NCBI RefSeq assembly: GCF_040096205.1
Contig: NZ_JBBMFD010000002.1
Span: forward strand, 97,655 to 161,654
Reading direction: 5' to 3'
Length of the DNA: 64,000 nucleotides
From: Solibaculum_A intestinale
GTDB lineage: Bacteria > Bacillota > Clostridia > Oscillospirales > Acutalibacteraceae
Under the pieces are notes generated by a model. The model was not told where the DNA came from and did no database searches. It worked only from the letters and a program-made list of their open reading frames with translations. Both the position numbers and the translations under genes were made by a program. Below are positions 24,675 through 34,594 of this stretch, one piece after another. Position 1 is the first letter of the stretch, and the number at the start of each line of letters is the position of its first letter.

Positions 24675-26840
24675 TTACATTAGCTTGGTTTCTTCCAGCC
24701 GTCGCTCGAAGAATTCGTTCATCCGGATCAAAGGCTTTCGAAGTACCAGGCCGATGGCCAGCGCTACGGGTATATGGGCGAACAGCCCCAGCAAATTGAG
24801 CAGATAGTGATTGCCGTACATCCCGGCAATGGTTTCCCGCATGGCGTTAATGCCGGCGGTAAAGGGAAGGAAGGGATTGACGGCCTTGAAAAAGTCCGGT
24901 GTGACCTCGATGGGAAAGGTGCCGCCGGCCCCCGCTACCTGGATGACCAAAAGAATGACAGCGATGGCTTTGCCCACGTCTCCGAAGGAAACGGTCAGAG
25001 TATAGATAAGCAGAGTGAACACCACGCTGGAGCAGACGCCGGCCAATATAAACAGGCCTGGATTCTGGCATTGGATGTGCAGAAGATACAAGTCGCCCAG
25101 GCATACGATAAGGGACTGGAGAATGCCGCAGAGCATGAAAAGCAGGTAGCGGCCGAAGTAAAGCTGGTAGGGCTTAAAGTGAGCGTATTTCTCTTCTTCT
25201 TTCACCCGGGCCTTTAGAATTGCTACAAGAACCAGACCTCCTACCCAGATGGCCAGGATGGTGTAGAAGGGCGCCATGGCGGAACCGTAGTTGGCGATAG
25301 GGTAGAGGGAGGTGGACTCCACCTCTACTGGCTCGGACAGAAAGCTCGCCATCAGAGAGGGATCGTTTTGCATGAGCGCTTCGAGTTTTTGCATGGCTTC
25401 ACCCTCAGATACGCCCCGCAGTTCCTCGAGTACCTGGTCGAGCCGTCCTTTGGCACTGTCAATCAAAGACTGCGTGCCGCGCAGCGCGTCCACCCCGTGA
25501 GACAGAGCACTTTTGAGGCTGTCCGCCGAACCTGCCAGCAGGGAAGTGGAGCGGCTGGCGGAGGACAAAAGCCCAGAGAAATCGGTGAGCGTATCGAAGA
25601 CCCCATCCATGGTGGAGGTGAGCTGGGGAGCCAGCTGAGAGTGAAGAAGCGAATCAAAAGCCTGCCAATCCGATGAAAGCGTTGCTGCCAAAGCCTTGAG
25701 CTCCTGACGCTTTTGCACGGAAAGTTCGCCGGAGGCGTTTAGGTCGGCGATGGCCGAGGAAAGCCGGTCGCTCAGCTGTTGCTGCTTTTGGATCAGGGCG
25801 GCGATCTGGTCACAGGCTTTCGAGAGAAGTTGCAGGTCGGGGAACCGCTCATGCAAAGACTCGAGGGCGGAGGAGAGGGAACGGCATAAGAGCAGTACCC
25901 GGTCGCTGGCGGTTTTGGCAGAGGTAAGCGATTCCACTGCACCTTCCCGTCCCGCATCCAAGCGGTCGAGCGCGGCGTCGAGTTCCCGCCCGGACGACTG
26001 GACAAGCGTAGAGGCGGAGGAACTCACCGTGTCTAGGGAAGAAGAGAGAAGCCGGGAAAGCTGGCGCGAGGAGGTGATGACCCCTTTTATATCGGTGACG
26101 GTCTGCTGTCCGTCGGCCAGGAGAGCGTTTCCTTCAGGAAGAGCCAGGGAAAGCAGGTCGGCAGCATCGGATACCGAGAGAGCTGCACTTTCCAAAGAAC
26201 CGAGGGTGACGGAAATCTCGTCAAGGTTTCCACTTGCCTGTTCCAGGGAAGAAAGGAGGGCATCCATGGCCGAACGCCCGCCGCTTTGGAGCGTTTCATC
26301 GGTCAGGTTGAGGGCTTTGCCGGCCACTTCGGTCACGGTAGCAATAAAGGTCTTGTTGACCTCCTGCTGCACTACGCCCACCCCCTTGTCGGTGATTTTG
26401 GGAGCGATGGCGTTTTTCTTTTCATTGACATAGTACTCAATGGTAGGACGACGAATGTCGCTTGTGAGAAAACTGGCGATTTTTTCGCTGAAATCGGCGG
26501 GAATGAGGATGGTGGCGTAATACTCCCCGCTTTTCACCCCTTCCATGGCCTCATCGGCGTTGTCCATAATTTCCCAACCGATTTGGCGATTGGTAGCGAG
26601 CTTTTCGACAATCATGCGTCCGATGTTCAACTCAGTTCCTTCCAGGGTGGTGCCCTCGTCCTGGCTGGCGACTGCCACCCGGATGCCTTGGGTATTGGAA
26701 TAGGGGTCCCAGTTGGCAGCAATGTTGAACCAAGCATAGAGGGAGGGAATGACGATGATACCGACGGCCACCACCAATGCAATCCAGTTGGTGGCAAGAC
26801 GCCTAAGATCGGTGACAAAAATGGAAAGAATGTTTTTCAT
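24675..26840 (-). CDS. YhgE/Pip-domain membrane protein (ABC-2/EsaA-like)
   Basis: A 721-residue protein. One N-terminal membrane segment (about residues 15-35) is followed by a YhgE/Pip N domain (FNIAANWDPYSNTQGIRVAVASQDEG region), then a long helical, Leu/Ser/Gln-rich extracellular stretch with coiled-coil character (about 200-480). Five or six membrane segments lie at the C terminus (ABC-2-type permease fold). The family includes phage-infection protein Pip and relates to EsaA of type VII secretion; no WXG100 or EssC gene is nearby. Role unknown. The ribosome site is weak. Confidence 0.88.
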   Translation of the reverse strand: MKNILSIFVTDLRRLATNWIALVVAVGIIVIPSLYAWFNIAANWDPYSNTQGIRVAVASQDEGTTLEGTELNIGRMIVEKLATNRQIGWEIMDNADEAMEGVKSGEYYATILIPADFSEKIASFLTSDIRRPTIEYYVNEKKNAIAPKITDKGVGVVQQEVNKTFIATVTEVAGKALNLTDETLQSGGRSAMDALLSSLEQASGNLDEISVTLGSLESAALSVSDAADLLSLALPEGNALLADGQQTVTDIKGVITSSRQLSRLLSSSLDTVSSSASTLVQSSGRELDAALDRLDAGREGAVESLTSAKTASDRVLLLCRSLSSALESLHERFPDLQLLSKACDQIAALIQKQQQLSDRLSSAIADLNASGELSVQKRQELKALAATLSSDWQAFDSLLHSQLAPQLTSTMDGVFDTLTDFSGLLSSASRSTSLLAGSADSLKSALSHGVDALRGTQSLIDSAKGRLDQVLEELRGVSEGEAMQKLEALMQNDPSLMASFLSEPVEVESTSLYPIANYGSAMAPFYTILAIWVGGLVLVAILKARVKEEEKYAHFKPYQLYFGRYLLFMLCGILQSLIVCLGDLYLLHIQCQNPGLFILAGVCSSVVFTLLIYTLTVSFGDVGKAIAVILLVIQVAGAGGTFPIEVTPDFFKAVNPFLPFTAGINAMRETIAGMYGNHYLLNLLGLFAHIPVALAIGLVLRKPLIRMNEFFERRLEETKLM

Positions 26841-26919
26841 ATGGTTTCACACTTTCACGAATTTTTTCTGAGTTGCAATCGGTAAGAAAAAAGTGGATGG
26901 CCTGTGGCTTGCATCCGAC

Positions 26920-26940
26920 TTGTAATACTTGTTTTGTAAT
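26920..26940. repeat. Direct repeat TTGTAAT in the divergent promoter region
   Basis: TTGTAAT occurs at 26920-26926 and 26934-26940, 14 bases apart, between the YhgE gene and the MBOAT operon. It could be an operator; the evidence is only the repeat and its position. Confidence 0.35.
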
Positions 26941-26962
26941 TCTTTTTTAACCGGACAAGCTA

Positions 26963-26991
26963 TTGAAAATACGGCGCAGGCATGTTTTAAT
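26963..26991 (+). promoter_or_regulatory. Promoter for the MBOAT-DHHW operon
   Basis: TTGAAA (26963-26968) and TTTAAT (26986-26991) are 17 bases apart. The leader to 27171 is about 170 bases with a small GCGGTTTT/AAAACCGC hairpin near its end; nothing else was recognised in 26841-27170. Confidence 0.55.
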
Positions 26992-27170
26992 GAGTGAGTC
27001 ATGTGTCGTTTTTTTGCTCCAGGCTTCGAGAATCCCCTGTCCGCAAGATTCCTTTATCGAGCTTCAGGTGGAGAGTTGAAACCAGGCGGAAGAACTGGCG
27101 GTTTTTTAATCCGGCCGAGAAAACCGCTCGCACAATTGCCGTCTGCGGCAGCGGCAGAATGGATGTTTCT

Positions 27171-28589
27171 ATGGTTTTTTCCAGCCTGATTTTTCTCTAC
27201 CTGTTTTTGCCTGTTTGCCTGATCTTGTATTTTTTAGCAAGAAAAATGAAGGTCAAAAACATCATCCTCCTGGTCCTTTCCCTGCTTTTTTACGCCTGGG
27301 GCGAACCGGTATGGGTAATCCTGCTGATCTTTTCCGGTTTTGTGGATTACTTTAACGGCCGGATCATCGAAGCAAACCGGGGCACCAAGTATGCAAAAAT
27401 GGCCCTGATCGCCTCTATCGTCATTAATTTGGGGCTTCTGGGCGTGTTCAAATATTCGGCCTTTTTCATCCAGAGCATCAATGGGCTCTTTTCCGCCCAT
27501 CTGCCCTTTGCCGAGTTCGCGCTGCCCATCGGCATTTCTTTCTACACCTTCCAGACTCTGAGCTACACCATCGACGTCTACCGCGGGAATACCAAAGCAC
27601 AGATGAAATTTTCCAATTTTCTGCTCTATGTTTCGCTGTTCCCGCAGTTGATCGCGGGCCCAATTGTGCGTTACACCGACGTGGCCGAGCAGATTGATAA
27701 CCGCACCACCACCCTTTCGGGTTTTAAAAACGGAGCCATCCGCTTTTTGACCGGCCTTGCCAAAAAGGTGCTCATCGCCAACTACGCCGGATCGGTGTGC
27801 CAGCAGCTGCTTTCGAGCAATCTTTCCGAGCTGACCACGGCGGGGGCATGGTTCGGCATTTTCCTCTTCGCCGTCCAGATTTACTTTGATTTCTCCGGTT
27901 ATTCCGACATGGCCATCGGCCTTGGAAAAATTTTCGGCTTTGCCTATCCGGAGAACTTCAATTACCCCTATATCTGCACTTCCATCACCGATTTCTGGAG
28001 ACGCTGGCACATTTCCCTGAGTTCCTTTTTCCGGGATTACGTGTACATTCCCTTGGGCGGCAACCGCAGGCATCTGGTGCTGAACCTCTTGATCGTTTGG
28101 TCGCTGACGGGCCTGTGGCACGGGGCCAGCTGGAACTTTGTCCTTTGGGGGCTTTACTACTTTGTGTTCCTCTTCTTTGAAAAGGTGATCCTCAAGGGAA
28201 AGATGGAGCAGATGCCTTGGTATGTCAAGCGGCCTTATTCGCTTTTGGTGGTCCTGATCGGCTGGGCCTTCTTTTATTTCACCGATCTCGGTCAGCTGGG
28301 GACCTTCTTCCAAAGTTTCTTCTTTGCAAGCCCCAACGGACTGATCGACACCACCTCTCAGACGATCATTATCAACAATTCCCTGTTTGCAGTCATTGCG
28401 GTGATCGCCTGCTTGCCGCTATCCAAGTACGTCAAGAAGCTGGTCAATTATGTGGGACAGCAAAAGGGCAACGCCGGTATGGTGGTGCAGTTTTCGCTGA
28501 ACTTTGTGTATATGGCGGGCGTGCTCTTCTTCTGCACCGCGTCCCTAGTGGGGCAGAGCTACAACCCGTTTCTCTATTTTCGGTTTTAA
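27171..28589 (+). CDS. MBOAT-family O-acyltransferase (AlgI/DltB-like)
   Basis: A 472-residue polytopic membrane protein. It opens with MVFSSLIFLYLFLP, as AlgI proteins do, and has the MBOAT landmarks IAGPIVRY, FWRRWHISLSSFFRDYVYIPLGG and the catalytic-region LTGLWHGASWNF. Family role: moves an acyl group, usually acetyl, across the membrane to a surface polymer. I chose the ATG at 27171 for the family length; ATG 27159 is possible and neither has a strong ribosome site. It pairs with the DHHW protein 15 bases downstream. Confidence 0.92.
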   Translation: MVFSSLIFLYLFLPVCLILYFLARKMKVKNIILLVLSLLFYAWGEPVWVILLIFSGFVDYFNGRIIEANRGTKYAKMALIASIVINLGLLGVFKYSAFFIQSINGLFSAHLPFAEFALPIGISFYTFQTLSYTIDVYRGNTKAQMKFSNFLLYVSLFPQLIAGPIVRYTDVAEQIDNRTTTLSGFKNGAIRFLTGLAKKVLIANYAGSVCQQLLSSNLSELTTAGAWFGIFLFAVQIYFDFSGYSDMAIGLGKIFGFAYPENFNYPYICTSITDFWRRWHISLSSFFRDYVYIPLGGNRRHLVLNLLIVWSLTGLWHGASWNFVLWGLYYFVFLFFEKVILKGKMEQMPWYVKRPYSLLVVLIGWAFFYFTDLGQLGTFFQSFFFASPNGLIDTTSQTIIINNSLFAVIAVIACLPLSKYVKKLVNYVGQQKGNAGMVVQFSLNFVYMAGVLFFCTASLVGQSYNPFLYFRF

Positions 28590-28604
28590 GGAGGGAAGGA
28601 GCAT

Positions 28605-30008
28605 ATGCGTGATTTACAGCTTGAAAAAGAAGCCCGGCGGCAGCGCCGTAACCTATTCACCAGCATTTTGTGCCTGACCTTTGTGGTTCCGCTGATTTTC
28701 CTCGGCGCCGTATCTTTGGTGGACGGGAAGGCCGAGGTTTCACAGGATGAGAACCGGGAGCTGGCCCAATGGCCCTCCTTCTCCTTTTCCTCTCTCTTCT
28801 CCGGCGAATACTTTCAGAAGCTGGACGCGTATTATACCGACCAGTTTCCTTTCCGCAACATGTTCTTGTCGGTCAATAAGTTTCTCAATAACCTCTATTT
28901 CGTACCCACCGGGGACGATATGACCATCATCAAAGGAAACCAGGCCGGCATTGGCGGCGATGAGGAAAGCAAAGCGCCGTCTTCCTCCCAGGTGTCCTCC
29001 GGCAGCGACTCGTCCAGTCCATCAGAAGGCTCTTCTTCCGAGCCGAGTTCCTCCGAGCCGGACAACAACACGCCCGTGGATATCGATGGAACCGCGGACG
29101 CAGAGGTGAAGGAAAACTACACCATCATCTTAAAGGACCGGATTATGGAGCAGTATACCGTCAGCCCCACCTATTTACCCATCCATGCGCAGCTGGTCAA
29201 CTCCATCAAAGAACAGCTTCCGGAATGCAGGGTGTTCTCCTTGACTGCGCCTACGTCGGTGGAGTTTTACTCGCCCAATCAATATCACACCGGCAACAAG
29301 TCCCAGCTTCGCACGCTGGAAATTCTCAAGGAAAACCTGTCGGACGATGTCATCCAGGTCAACGCCTACGGCAAGCTTCGAAACCATACTGACGAATACA
29401 TCTATTTCCGCTCCGACCATCACTGGACCCAGCTGGGCGCTTATTATGCCTACACGGCCTTTTGCGAATCAGCCGGGTTTCAGGCCCATGATTTGAGCGA
29501 ATACCAGACCGGGCGGTATGAAAACTTCCTGGGGACGCTCTACCGGGCGGCGAAGAATTATCCCCAGTCGGACAAGGTACGGGATAACCCGGATTACCTG
29601 GATTACTACGTGCCCTTGAGCACCCATAACGGGGAAATCTACGGCGACGCCAATTATACCGTCCAGTATAACATCCAGGCGGTGAAGACCGGGCTTAACA
29701 ATCCCACCTACGCCTATGACTGCTTCTGCGGGGATGCTGCTCTCATCAAGTTTACCAGCGACTGCGGCACCGGCAAGAAGCTCATCATGACCAAGGATTC
29801 CTTCGGCAACGCCTTCATCCCCTTCCTGCTTGACCATTATTCCGAGGTATATGTGGTGGATCCCCGCCATGTGTCCAAGGTGTTCGGTGACAGCTTCGAT
29901 CTGACCGATTTTGTCCGGGAGCATCAGATCGACGATGTGCTGGTGATGAACTACGCCTTCGCCGCGCAGGAAAAGAGCTATCTTACCAAGCTGGAGTCCA
30001 TTATTTGA
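28605..30008 (+). CDS. DHHW-family (AlgX/AlgJ-like) extracellular acetylation protein
   Basis: A 467-residue protein with one N-terminal membrane anchor (about residues 19-38). The rest is an SGNH-like fold: FRSDHHWTQLGAYYAY is the DHHW signature and MTKDSFGNAFIPFL is the second conserved block with a likely catalytic serine. A Ser/Glu/Pro-rich linker lies at about 120-155. Family role: transfers acetyl groups delivered by the MBOAT partner onto a secreted glycan. AAGGAGGGAAGGAG precedes the ATG. It ends the operon. Confidence 0.92.
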   Translation: MRDLQLEKEARRQRRNLFTSILCLTFVVPLIFLGAVSLVDGKAEVSQDENRELAQWPSFSFSSLFSGEYFQKLDAYYTDQFPFRNMFLSVNKFLNNLYFVPTGDDMTIIKGNQAGIGGDEESKAPSSSQVSSGSDSSSPSEGSSSEPSSSEPDNNTPVDIDGTADAEVKENYTIILKDRIMEQYTVSPTYLPIHAQLVNSIKEQLPECRVFSLTAPTSVEFYSPNQYHTGNKSQLRTLEILKENLSDDVIQVNAYGKLRNHTDEYIYFRSDHHWTQLGAYYAYTAFCESAGFQAHDLSEYQTGRYENFLGTLYRAAKNYPQSDKVRDNPDYLDYYVPLSTHNGEIYGDANYTVQYNIQAVKTGLNNPTYAYDCFCGDAALIKFTSDCGTGKKLIMTKDSFGNAFIPFLLDHYSEVYVVDPRHVSKVFGDSFDLTDFVREHQIDDVLVMNYAFAAQEKSYLTKLESII

Positions 30009-30026
30009 CAGAGGGTAAAAATGTGC

Positions 30027-30068
30027 GCTGCGGGCTTTCTTCTTAAGAAGAAAGCCCGCAGCTTTTTC
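30027..30068 (+). terminator. Terminator of the MBOAT-DHHW operon
   Basis: A perfect 18-base palindrome (30027-30044 with 30045-30062) followed by TTTTTCTT. On the minus strand T5 lies four bases past the stem, so it may be bidirectional. Confidence 0.85.
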
Positions 30069-30196
30069 TTTAGTAGAACTTCAAAGGAACAAGCCGCTAC
30101 CGCCAAAATGGAAGGATTGCGAAAATGCTTTGTAGCCGGGCCTGGAAATTGGTCGAAAGGGGTGCTTATCCGTGCGGTTTTAGCCGAGTCTTTCGG

Positions 30197-31816
30197 TTAC
30201 CGGAACAGATCCCAAAGCCGGTCGAAGAAGTTCTTGTCCTCCACCTCTTCCTGGACCTCCTCTTTGGGAGTTTCCTTGGTCAAAGCAGGCGTCTGGATGA
30301 CGAACTGCACGGAATTGGGCACGATTTTGTCCGACACAAAGGAAACCGGCGTGCTCCCTTCCTCGCTCTTTTCCAGGAAGTCAAACTGATCCAGATAAGA
30401 GGAGGATTCCCCGATCCCCTCATGCAGCAGATGCTGGCCGTCCGCCAACTTCTGCACCTCGGAGGGAATGGCCGCGCTCTGGGAAGAAATCTGATCGAGC
30501 CCGCTCGAAAGGGCGGTCAAACCTTCGCGCATCTGAGCAGCGCCCTCTTGGAGCTGGCCGCTGTTGGCCTTGAGCTGGGTGAGACCGTCGTTTAAGGACC
30601 GGATGCCTCCCACCAGCTGATGGATACCGTCGGACAGCCCGTTGATCTTTTGATCCACGCTGGCAAGCTGGTCCTCCGCCTTTTGTAGCAGTTCCATGGC
30701 CTCTTGCTGGTATTCCTCAGGAACCAAGGTGGCAATGAGCTCTCTCACGTAGGAAAGGGCTTCTTCCACCCGGGCTTTGATCTCCCGATAATAGCTTAGC
30801 ATCTTTTCTCCCTGCTCGGCAAAGGAATTGACTGCGGCGGTGATGTCGCCGCACCCGTCGGACAGGGCGTTCACCGCGTTTGTGTATTCGTCGATGCCGC
30901 CGGTGAGGGCCCCGGCTCCATCCTTTGCCTGGGCAGCGCCGTGCGCCAGCTGATCGAGCCCGCCGGACAGGGCGGTCAGCCCCTTCTTGAGCTGGATGGT
31001 ACCGTCATAAAGCTGACCGGTGGCGTCGGACATCTGTCCCACCGCGTCCTTGATTTCCTGGGTATCCACATCCATAAAGCTGTTGATGTCGAAGTACGAG
31101 CAGGTGATGCTGATGGCGTCCATGGAGAAGTCCTTGGCCTCAAAAGAGAGATGGTATTCGCCTTCCCGCCCGGCCATGGCCATATAGGCGAGGGTGGCGG
31201 TGCGTCCTACAATGACGGTGGTGGCGCCCGGGGCACTGATCTTCGAACACACGTCCAGGTTTAAGGGCAGCTGGATCTGAGACAGATAGTTCTCTGCAAA
31301 ATAGGGCTTTGCGTCCGGATTTGGGTGCACCTTAATGGTGATTTCCACCTTGCCGGACTTGCCGATCAGTTCCTGCGGGTCCATGGCTTTGCCGTCCAGC
31401 GCGTATTTGAACTCGTAAGTGAAGGGAAGCGCGCCGCTGACCGGGGTGCCCTGATAGTAAAGTCCCTTTTCGCTTTTGGACCGGGTGAAGGAAATTTCGT
31501 CCCCCTTTACCGTCGGCTCCTGAGAATCGGTCAGATTCTGGATATCGGTATAATTGCCGTAATCGGTGTATACCCCGTCGGCCGGAGTTTCCAGATGGTT
31601 GACCACATACATGGAAGCCATGCTTCCGTCGGCATTGAGGGTGACGTATACGGTTTCGTCCTTTGCCAGAGCCTGGGCCTTGCTGTCGGTAGCCGGCTCC
31701 CCGCCGGCGGTCTGGGTTTCTGCCGCGGGCATTACGGCGGGAGTGGAAGCCGAGGCAAAGGTAGCGGTGGTAATCAGCAGCACCGCGGTGAGCAAGATGG
31801 AAAGAACCCGTTTCAT
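30197..31816 (-). CDS. Secreted heptad-repeat protein, YhgE-related (X3-Leu-X2-Gly repeats)
   Basis: A 539-residue protein with a cleavable signal peptide (residues 1-24, ...TATFASA). Residues about 40-260 are a beta-rich domain; about 265-480 hold many Leu-x-x-Gly spaced heptads (LSGGLDQLAHGAAQAKDGAG and similar), predicting long helical hairpins as in the outer part of YhgE/Pip proteins. No C-terminal membrane segment is seen. AAGGAG precedes the ATG. It lies 69 bases after the MMPL gene in the same operon and probably works with that transporter outside the cell. Confidence 0.85.
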   Translation of the reverse strand: MKRVLSILLTAVLLITTATFASASTPAVMPAAETQTAGGEPATDSKAQALAKDETVYVTLNADGSMASMYVVNHLETPADGVYTDYGNYTDIQNLTDSQEPTVKGDEISFTRSKSEKGLYYQGTPVSGALPFTYEFKYALDGKAMDPQELIGKSGKVEITIKVHPNPDAKPYFAENYLSQIQLPLNLDVCSKISAPGATTVIVGRTATLAYMAMAGREGEYHLSFEAKDFSMDAISITCSYFDINSFMDVDTQEIKDAVGQMSDATGQLYDGTIQLKKGLTALSGGLDQLAHGAAQAKDGAGALTGGIDEYTNAVNALSDGCGDITAAVNSFAEQGEKMLSYYREIKARVEEALSYVRELIATLVPEEYQQEAMELLQKAEDQLASVDQKINGLSDGIHQLVGGIRSLNDGLTQLKANSGQLQEGAAQMREGLTALSSGLDQISSQSAAIPSEVQKLADGQHLLHEGIGESSSYLDQFDFLEKSEEGSTPVSFVSDKIVPNSVQFVIQTPALTKETPKEEVQEEVEDKNFFDRLWDLFR

Positions 31817-31885
31817 CGCAATCGCTCCTTTCGCGTGGGTAGCTTTGCCGGATGTTTCGCTTCATGGGGTTTTCTTATGGGCTTT

Positions 31886-33973
31886 TTATTTGCTTTTGGG
31901 ACGGGGAGCTTTATAAAAGTGCTTCGTTCCAAGAGAGGTAACCCGGATGACCGGGTCTAGGAGAGTCAATAGGATGGGAAGCAGGGTAAGGACCAGCACG
32001 CCGGAGAGGGCCGCGCCGCGCCCGAGCAGCGTGCCGATTTCGCTGATGGACCCAATTTGGGACACAAGCCCGTAGGAGAAGCCGGCCGTTGCTAGAATGA
32101 GGGCGGAAATGACCACCGAGGGCCCGGCTGTCTGAATGGCGGACACGGCGGCTTCCCGGGGCGGCTGGATGCGCCGGAATTCCGTATAGCGGGTGGTGAG
32201 CAAAATCGCGTAGTCGATGGTGGCGCCCAGCTGCAGGGAGCTTACCACCAGATACCCGATGAACAACAGCTTCGACCCGGAGAAATAGGGCACGCTCATG
32301 TTGATCCAGATGGACGCCTCGATGGCGAAAATCAGGATTACCGGGATGGACAAAGACCGCTGGATCAGCAGGATGATAATTCCCACCGCCAGAATGGAAA
32401 AGAGATTAACCACCATAATGTCCTGCGATACCGTGTCCTTGATGTCCAGGACGCTGGTGGGGGTTCCCGCGGCCAGCCACTGGTCGGGATAGTACCGCTG
32501 GGCGGCGGCCTTAATGTCCTCCACGGCGGCAAAGACCGCGTCCGATTCCCCTTCTATGTTCAGCGATACGATCATGCGGCTGTAATCCTCGGAGATGAAC
32601 ATATCCCGGACCGCCTGGGGCATCATGTCCCTTGGAATGGCCGGATCCGCCATGGTGGCCAAAGCCTGCACGCTTCCCACTGCGTTCATGTCGGAAAGTT
32701 CGTTTGCCAGCTGGGCCTCCTTGGCCACGCTGTCGTTGGGAACCAGCAGGATGACGGGATTGCTGACGCCGAACCGGTCCTCCACCTTTTGTTTGGCCAC
32801 GGCTACTTCGCCCTGGGCCGAGCTGCCCGACGAATCGCCGTAGAGGAAGGAATTGTGGTTCTGCGCCAGGAAGCAGGGAATCAGCAGCACCAGCACCACC
32901 CCTATAATCACCCACCGGGATTTGAGAACCCCTCGCCCCAGCTTGCCGAATTGAGGCATCAGCTGGCGGTGGGCGCTTTTCTCAATGACCTTGTGCATGG
33001 TCAAGATGATGATGGGGGTCAGGATGATGACGCTCAAAAAGCTGATGACGATGCCCTTGGCAAGGACCAATCCTAAGTCCGTCCCGATGGAATACTGCAT
33101 GAACACCAGCGCCAAAAAGCCCGCCACCGTGGTCAGGCTGGAGGCGGCGATGGAGGAGATGGATGCTTTGGTAGCGGTCACTACCGCGTCGTAAACGCTG
33201 TCGGTTTTCTTTCGTTCCTCCAGGTACCGGTGCATCAGGAACAGAGAATAGTCCATGGACATGGCCAGCTGCAAAATGGATGCCATGCCGTGGGTGATGA
33301 AAGAGACTTCGCCGAAGAACAGGTTGGTGCCCATGTTGATGACGATGGACACGCCGATGACAAACAAAAGAATGAACGGCTCAATCCACGTGGAGGAAGC
33401 CAGCATCAGGATAAGGATGCACAGCGGGATGACCACCAGCACGATGGTGGTGATTTCCCCGTTCATCACGCTGTTCATATTGCGGTTTTCCTCCGCGGCG
33501 CCAGTAATGTAGAGCGGCTTGTCGGTCAGGGTACGGATTTCCTCCAGAGCGGCCCCCGACTTGGGCGAATAGCTCCCTTCAGTGAACTGGACGGTATAGA
33601 GGGCCGCCCCGTCCTTATAATAACTGTCGAGATAGCTTTGGTCGATAAATTCCAAGGGCGTGTTGATATCGGCCACCGAGTCGAGCCAAAGCACGGCCGA
33701 TACGTTTTCCACCCCTTCTATTTTCGTTTTTAGGTCCGCCGCTTCCCGCAGGGATACGTCTTCCACCATCACCGAGGCAGTGCCGGGATAGCTGAATTCC
33801 TCTTCCAGCACGGTAATGGCTTGTTTGGTGGTGGATTCTTCCGGTAGATATTCCGCCAAATCGTAATTGACCTGTACCAGAGGAATCATCACGAGACTTG
33901 CCACCACCAGCACCAGAAAGATGGAGCAGACGAGAATGCGGTGGTGGAGAATGAAATGTAGGACCCGGTCCAA
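31886..33973 (-). CDS. MMPL/RND-family transporter
   Basis: A 695-residue permease with the RND/MMPL layout: membrane segment 1, an extracellular domain (about 40-160), a block of five segments with GMASILQLAMSMDYSLFLMHRY, a second extracellular domain and a second block with SLQLGATIDYAILLTTRY. Two membrane GxxxDYxxF/L motifs carrying the proton-relay Asp are present. Likely a proton-driven exporter of lipids or hydrophobic compounds. Start is TTG, set by AGGAGGT seven bases upstream. It follows the TetR gene by 12 bases. Confidence 0.92.
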   Translation of the reverse strand: MDRVLHFILHHRILVCSIFLVLVVASLVMIPLVQVNYDLAEYLPEESTTKQAITVLEEEFSYPGTASVMVEDVSLREAADLKTKIEGVENVSAVLWLDSVADINTPLEFIDQSYLDSYYKDGAALYTVQFTEGSYSPKSGAALEEIRTLTDKPLYITGAAEENRNMNSVMNGEITTIVLVVIPLCILILMLASSTWIEPFILLFVIGVSIVINMGTNLFFGEVSFITHGMASILQLAMSMDYSLFLMHRYLEERKKTDSVYDAVVTATKASISSIAASSLTTVAGFLALVFMQYSIGTDLGLVLAKGIVISFLSVIILTPIIILTMHKVIEKSAHRQLMPQFGKLGRGVLKSRWVIIGVVLVLLIPCFLAQNHNSFLYGDSSGSSAQGEVAVAKQKVEDRFGVSNPVILLVPNDSVAKEAQLANELSDMNAVGSVQALATMADPAIPRDMMPQAVRDMFISEDYSRMIVSLNIEGESDAVFAAVEDIKAAAQRYYPDQWLAAGTPTSVLDIKDTVSQDIMVVNLFSILAVGIIILLIQRSLSIPVILIFAIEASIWINMSVPYFSGSKLLFIGYLVVSSLQLGATIDYAILLTTRYTEFRRIQPPREAAVSAIQTAGPSVVISALILATAGFSYGLVSQIGSISEIGTLLGRGAALSGVLVLTLLPILLTLLDPVIRVTSLGTKHFYKAPRPKSK

Positions 33974-33985
33974 TCAGACCACCTC

Positions 33986-34564
33986 CTATTCGTGTTTGGG
34001 CGGGTACTTGCAGGGAATGCTTCCGAGCAAAAGGCCCAGAAGCTCACTGATCAACGTACGAAGGCGGCTTCCATCTCCGCCGTAGTGGTTGAACACTGTG
34101 AAAATCCCTTCCAGAATCGCGCCTGCCATGGCGTCGGCCAAAAGTGGGTCACACTGGGGAAGAATATCCCGGGAAAGCCGCCCGCTGATCATGGCGGAAA
34201 GCTCCGCCCGAGCGTTCTTATAGGGGCTGCCTGCGCTTTTGTTCATTAAAATCAAAAACTGGGGCCGGTTTTCCAGGAAGGTTTCAGTAATCAGGTCGGT
34301 GATCTGGTTAAGGGTGGGGAGAGTCATCAGGTCCTGGGTGTCCACCGGGATGGAAATCAGCCGGTTGAGAGACTGCCACACCGGAGAAATGATGCTCTCA
34401 AAGAGCGCGTCCTTTCCGCCGAAATAAGCGTAGACGTTGCCCACCGTAATGCCGGCCTGGGCGGCGATGTTTCGCATGGACGACTGCTGGTAGCCGGCGT
34501 TTAGGAATTCCTCCGTGGCGGCGGCGATGATTTTGTTGCGCACATCGTCCTTTTGCACCTGCAT
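33986..34564 (-). CDS. TetR/AcrR-family repressor
   Basis: A 192-residue regulator. The TetR helix-turn-helix is at residues 8-55 (IIAAATEEFLNAGYQQSSM, then AGITVGNVYAYFGGKDALF). The C-terminal ligand domain is not diagnostic. GGAGGTGAACTCT precedes the ATG; the much longer frame upstream is a shadow of the divergent gene. It heads the MMPL operon and, by its own promoter layout, likely represses that operon. Confidence 0.94.
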   Translation of the reverse strand: MQVQKDDVRNKIIAAATEEFLNAGYQQSSMRNIAAQAGITVGNVYAYFGGKDALFESIISPVWQSLNRLISIPVDTQDLMTLPTLNQITDLITETFLENRPQFLILMNKSAGSPYKNARAELSAMISGRLSRDILPQCDPLLADAMAGAILEGIFTVFNHYGGDGSRLRTLISELLGLLLGSIPCKYPPKHE

Positions 34565-34594
34565 AGAGTTCACCTCCGAAAAAGCAGATTTGAA

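Noticed and set aside
27234..28313. 359-codon minus-strand frame opposite the MBOAT gene
   Set aside because: The plus-strand gene has clear family motifs; the antisense frame has none.
30021..30389. Frames in the gap after the DHHW gene
   Set aside because: They start inside the terminator or run antisense to the heptad-repeat gene.
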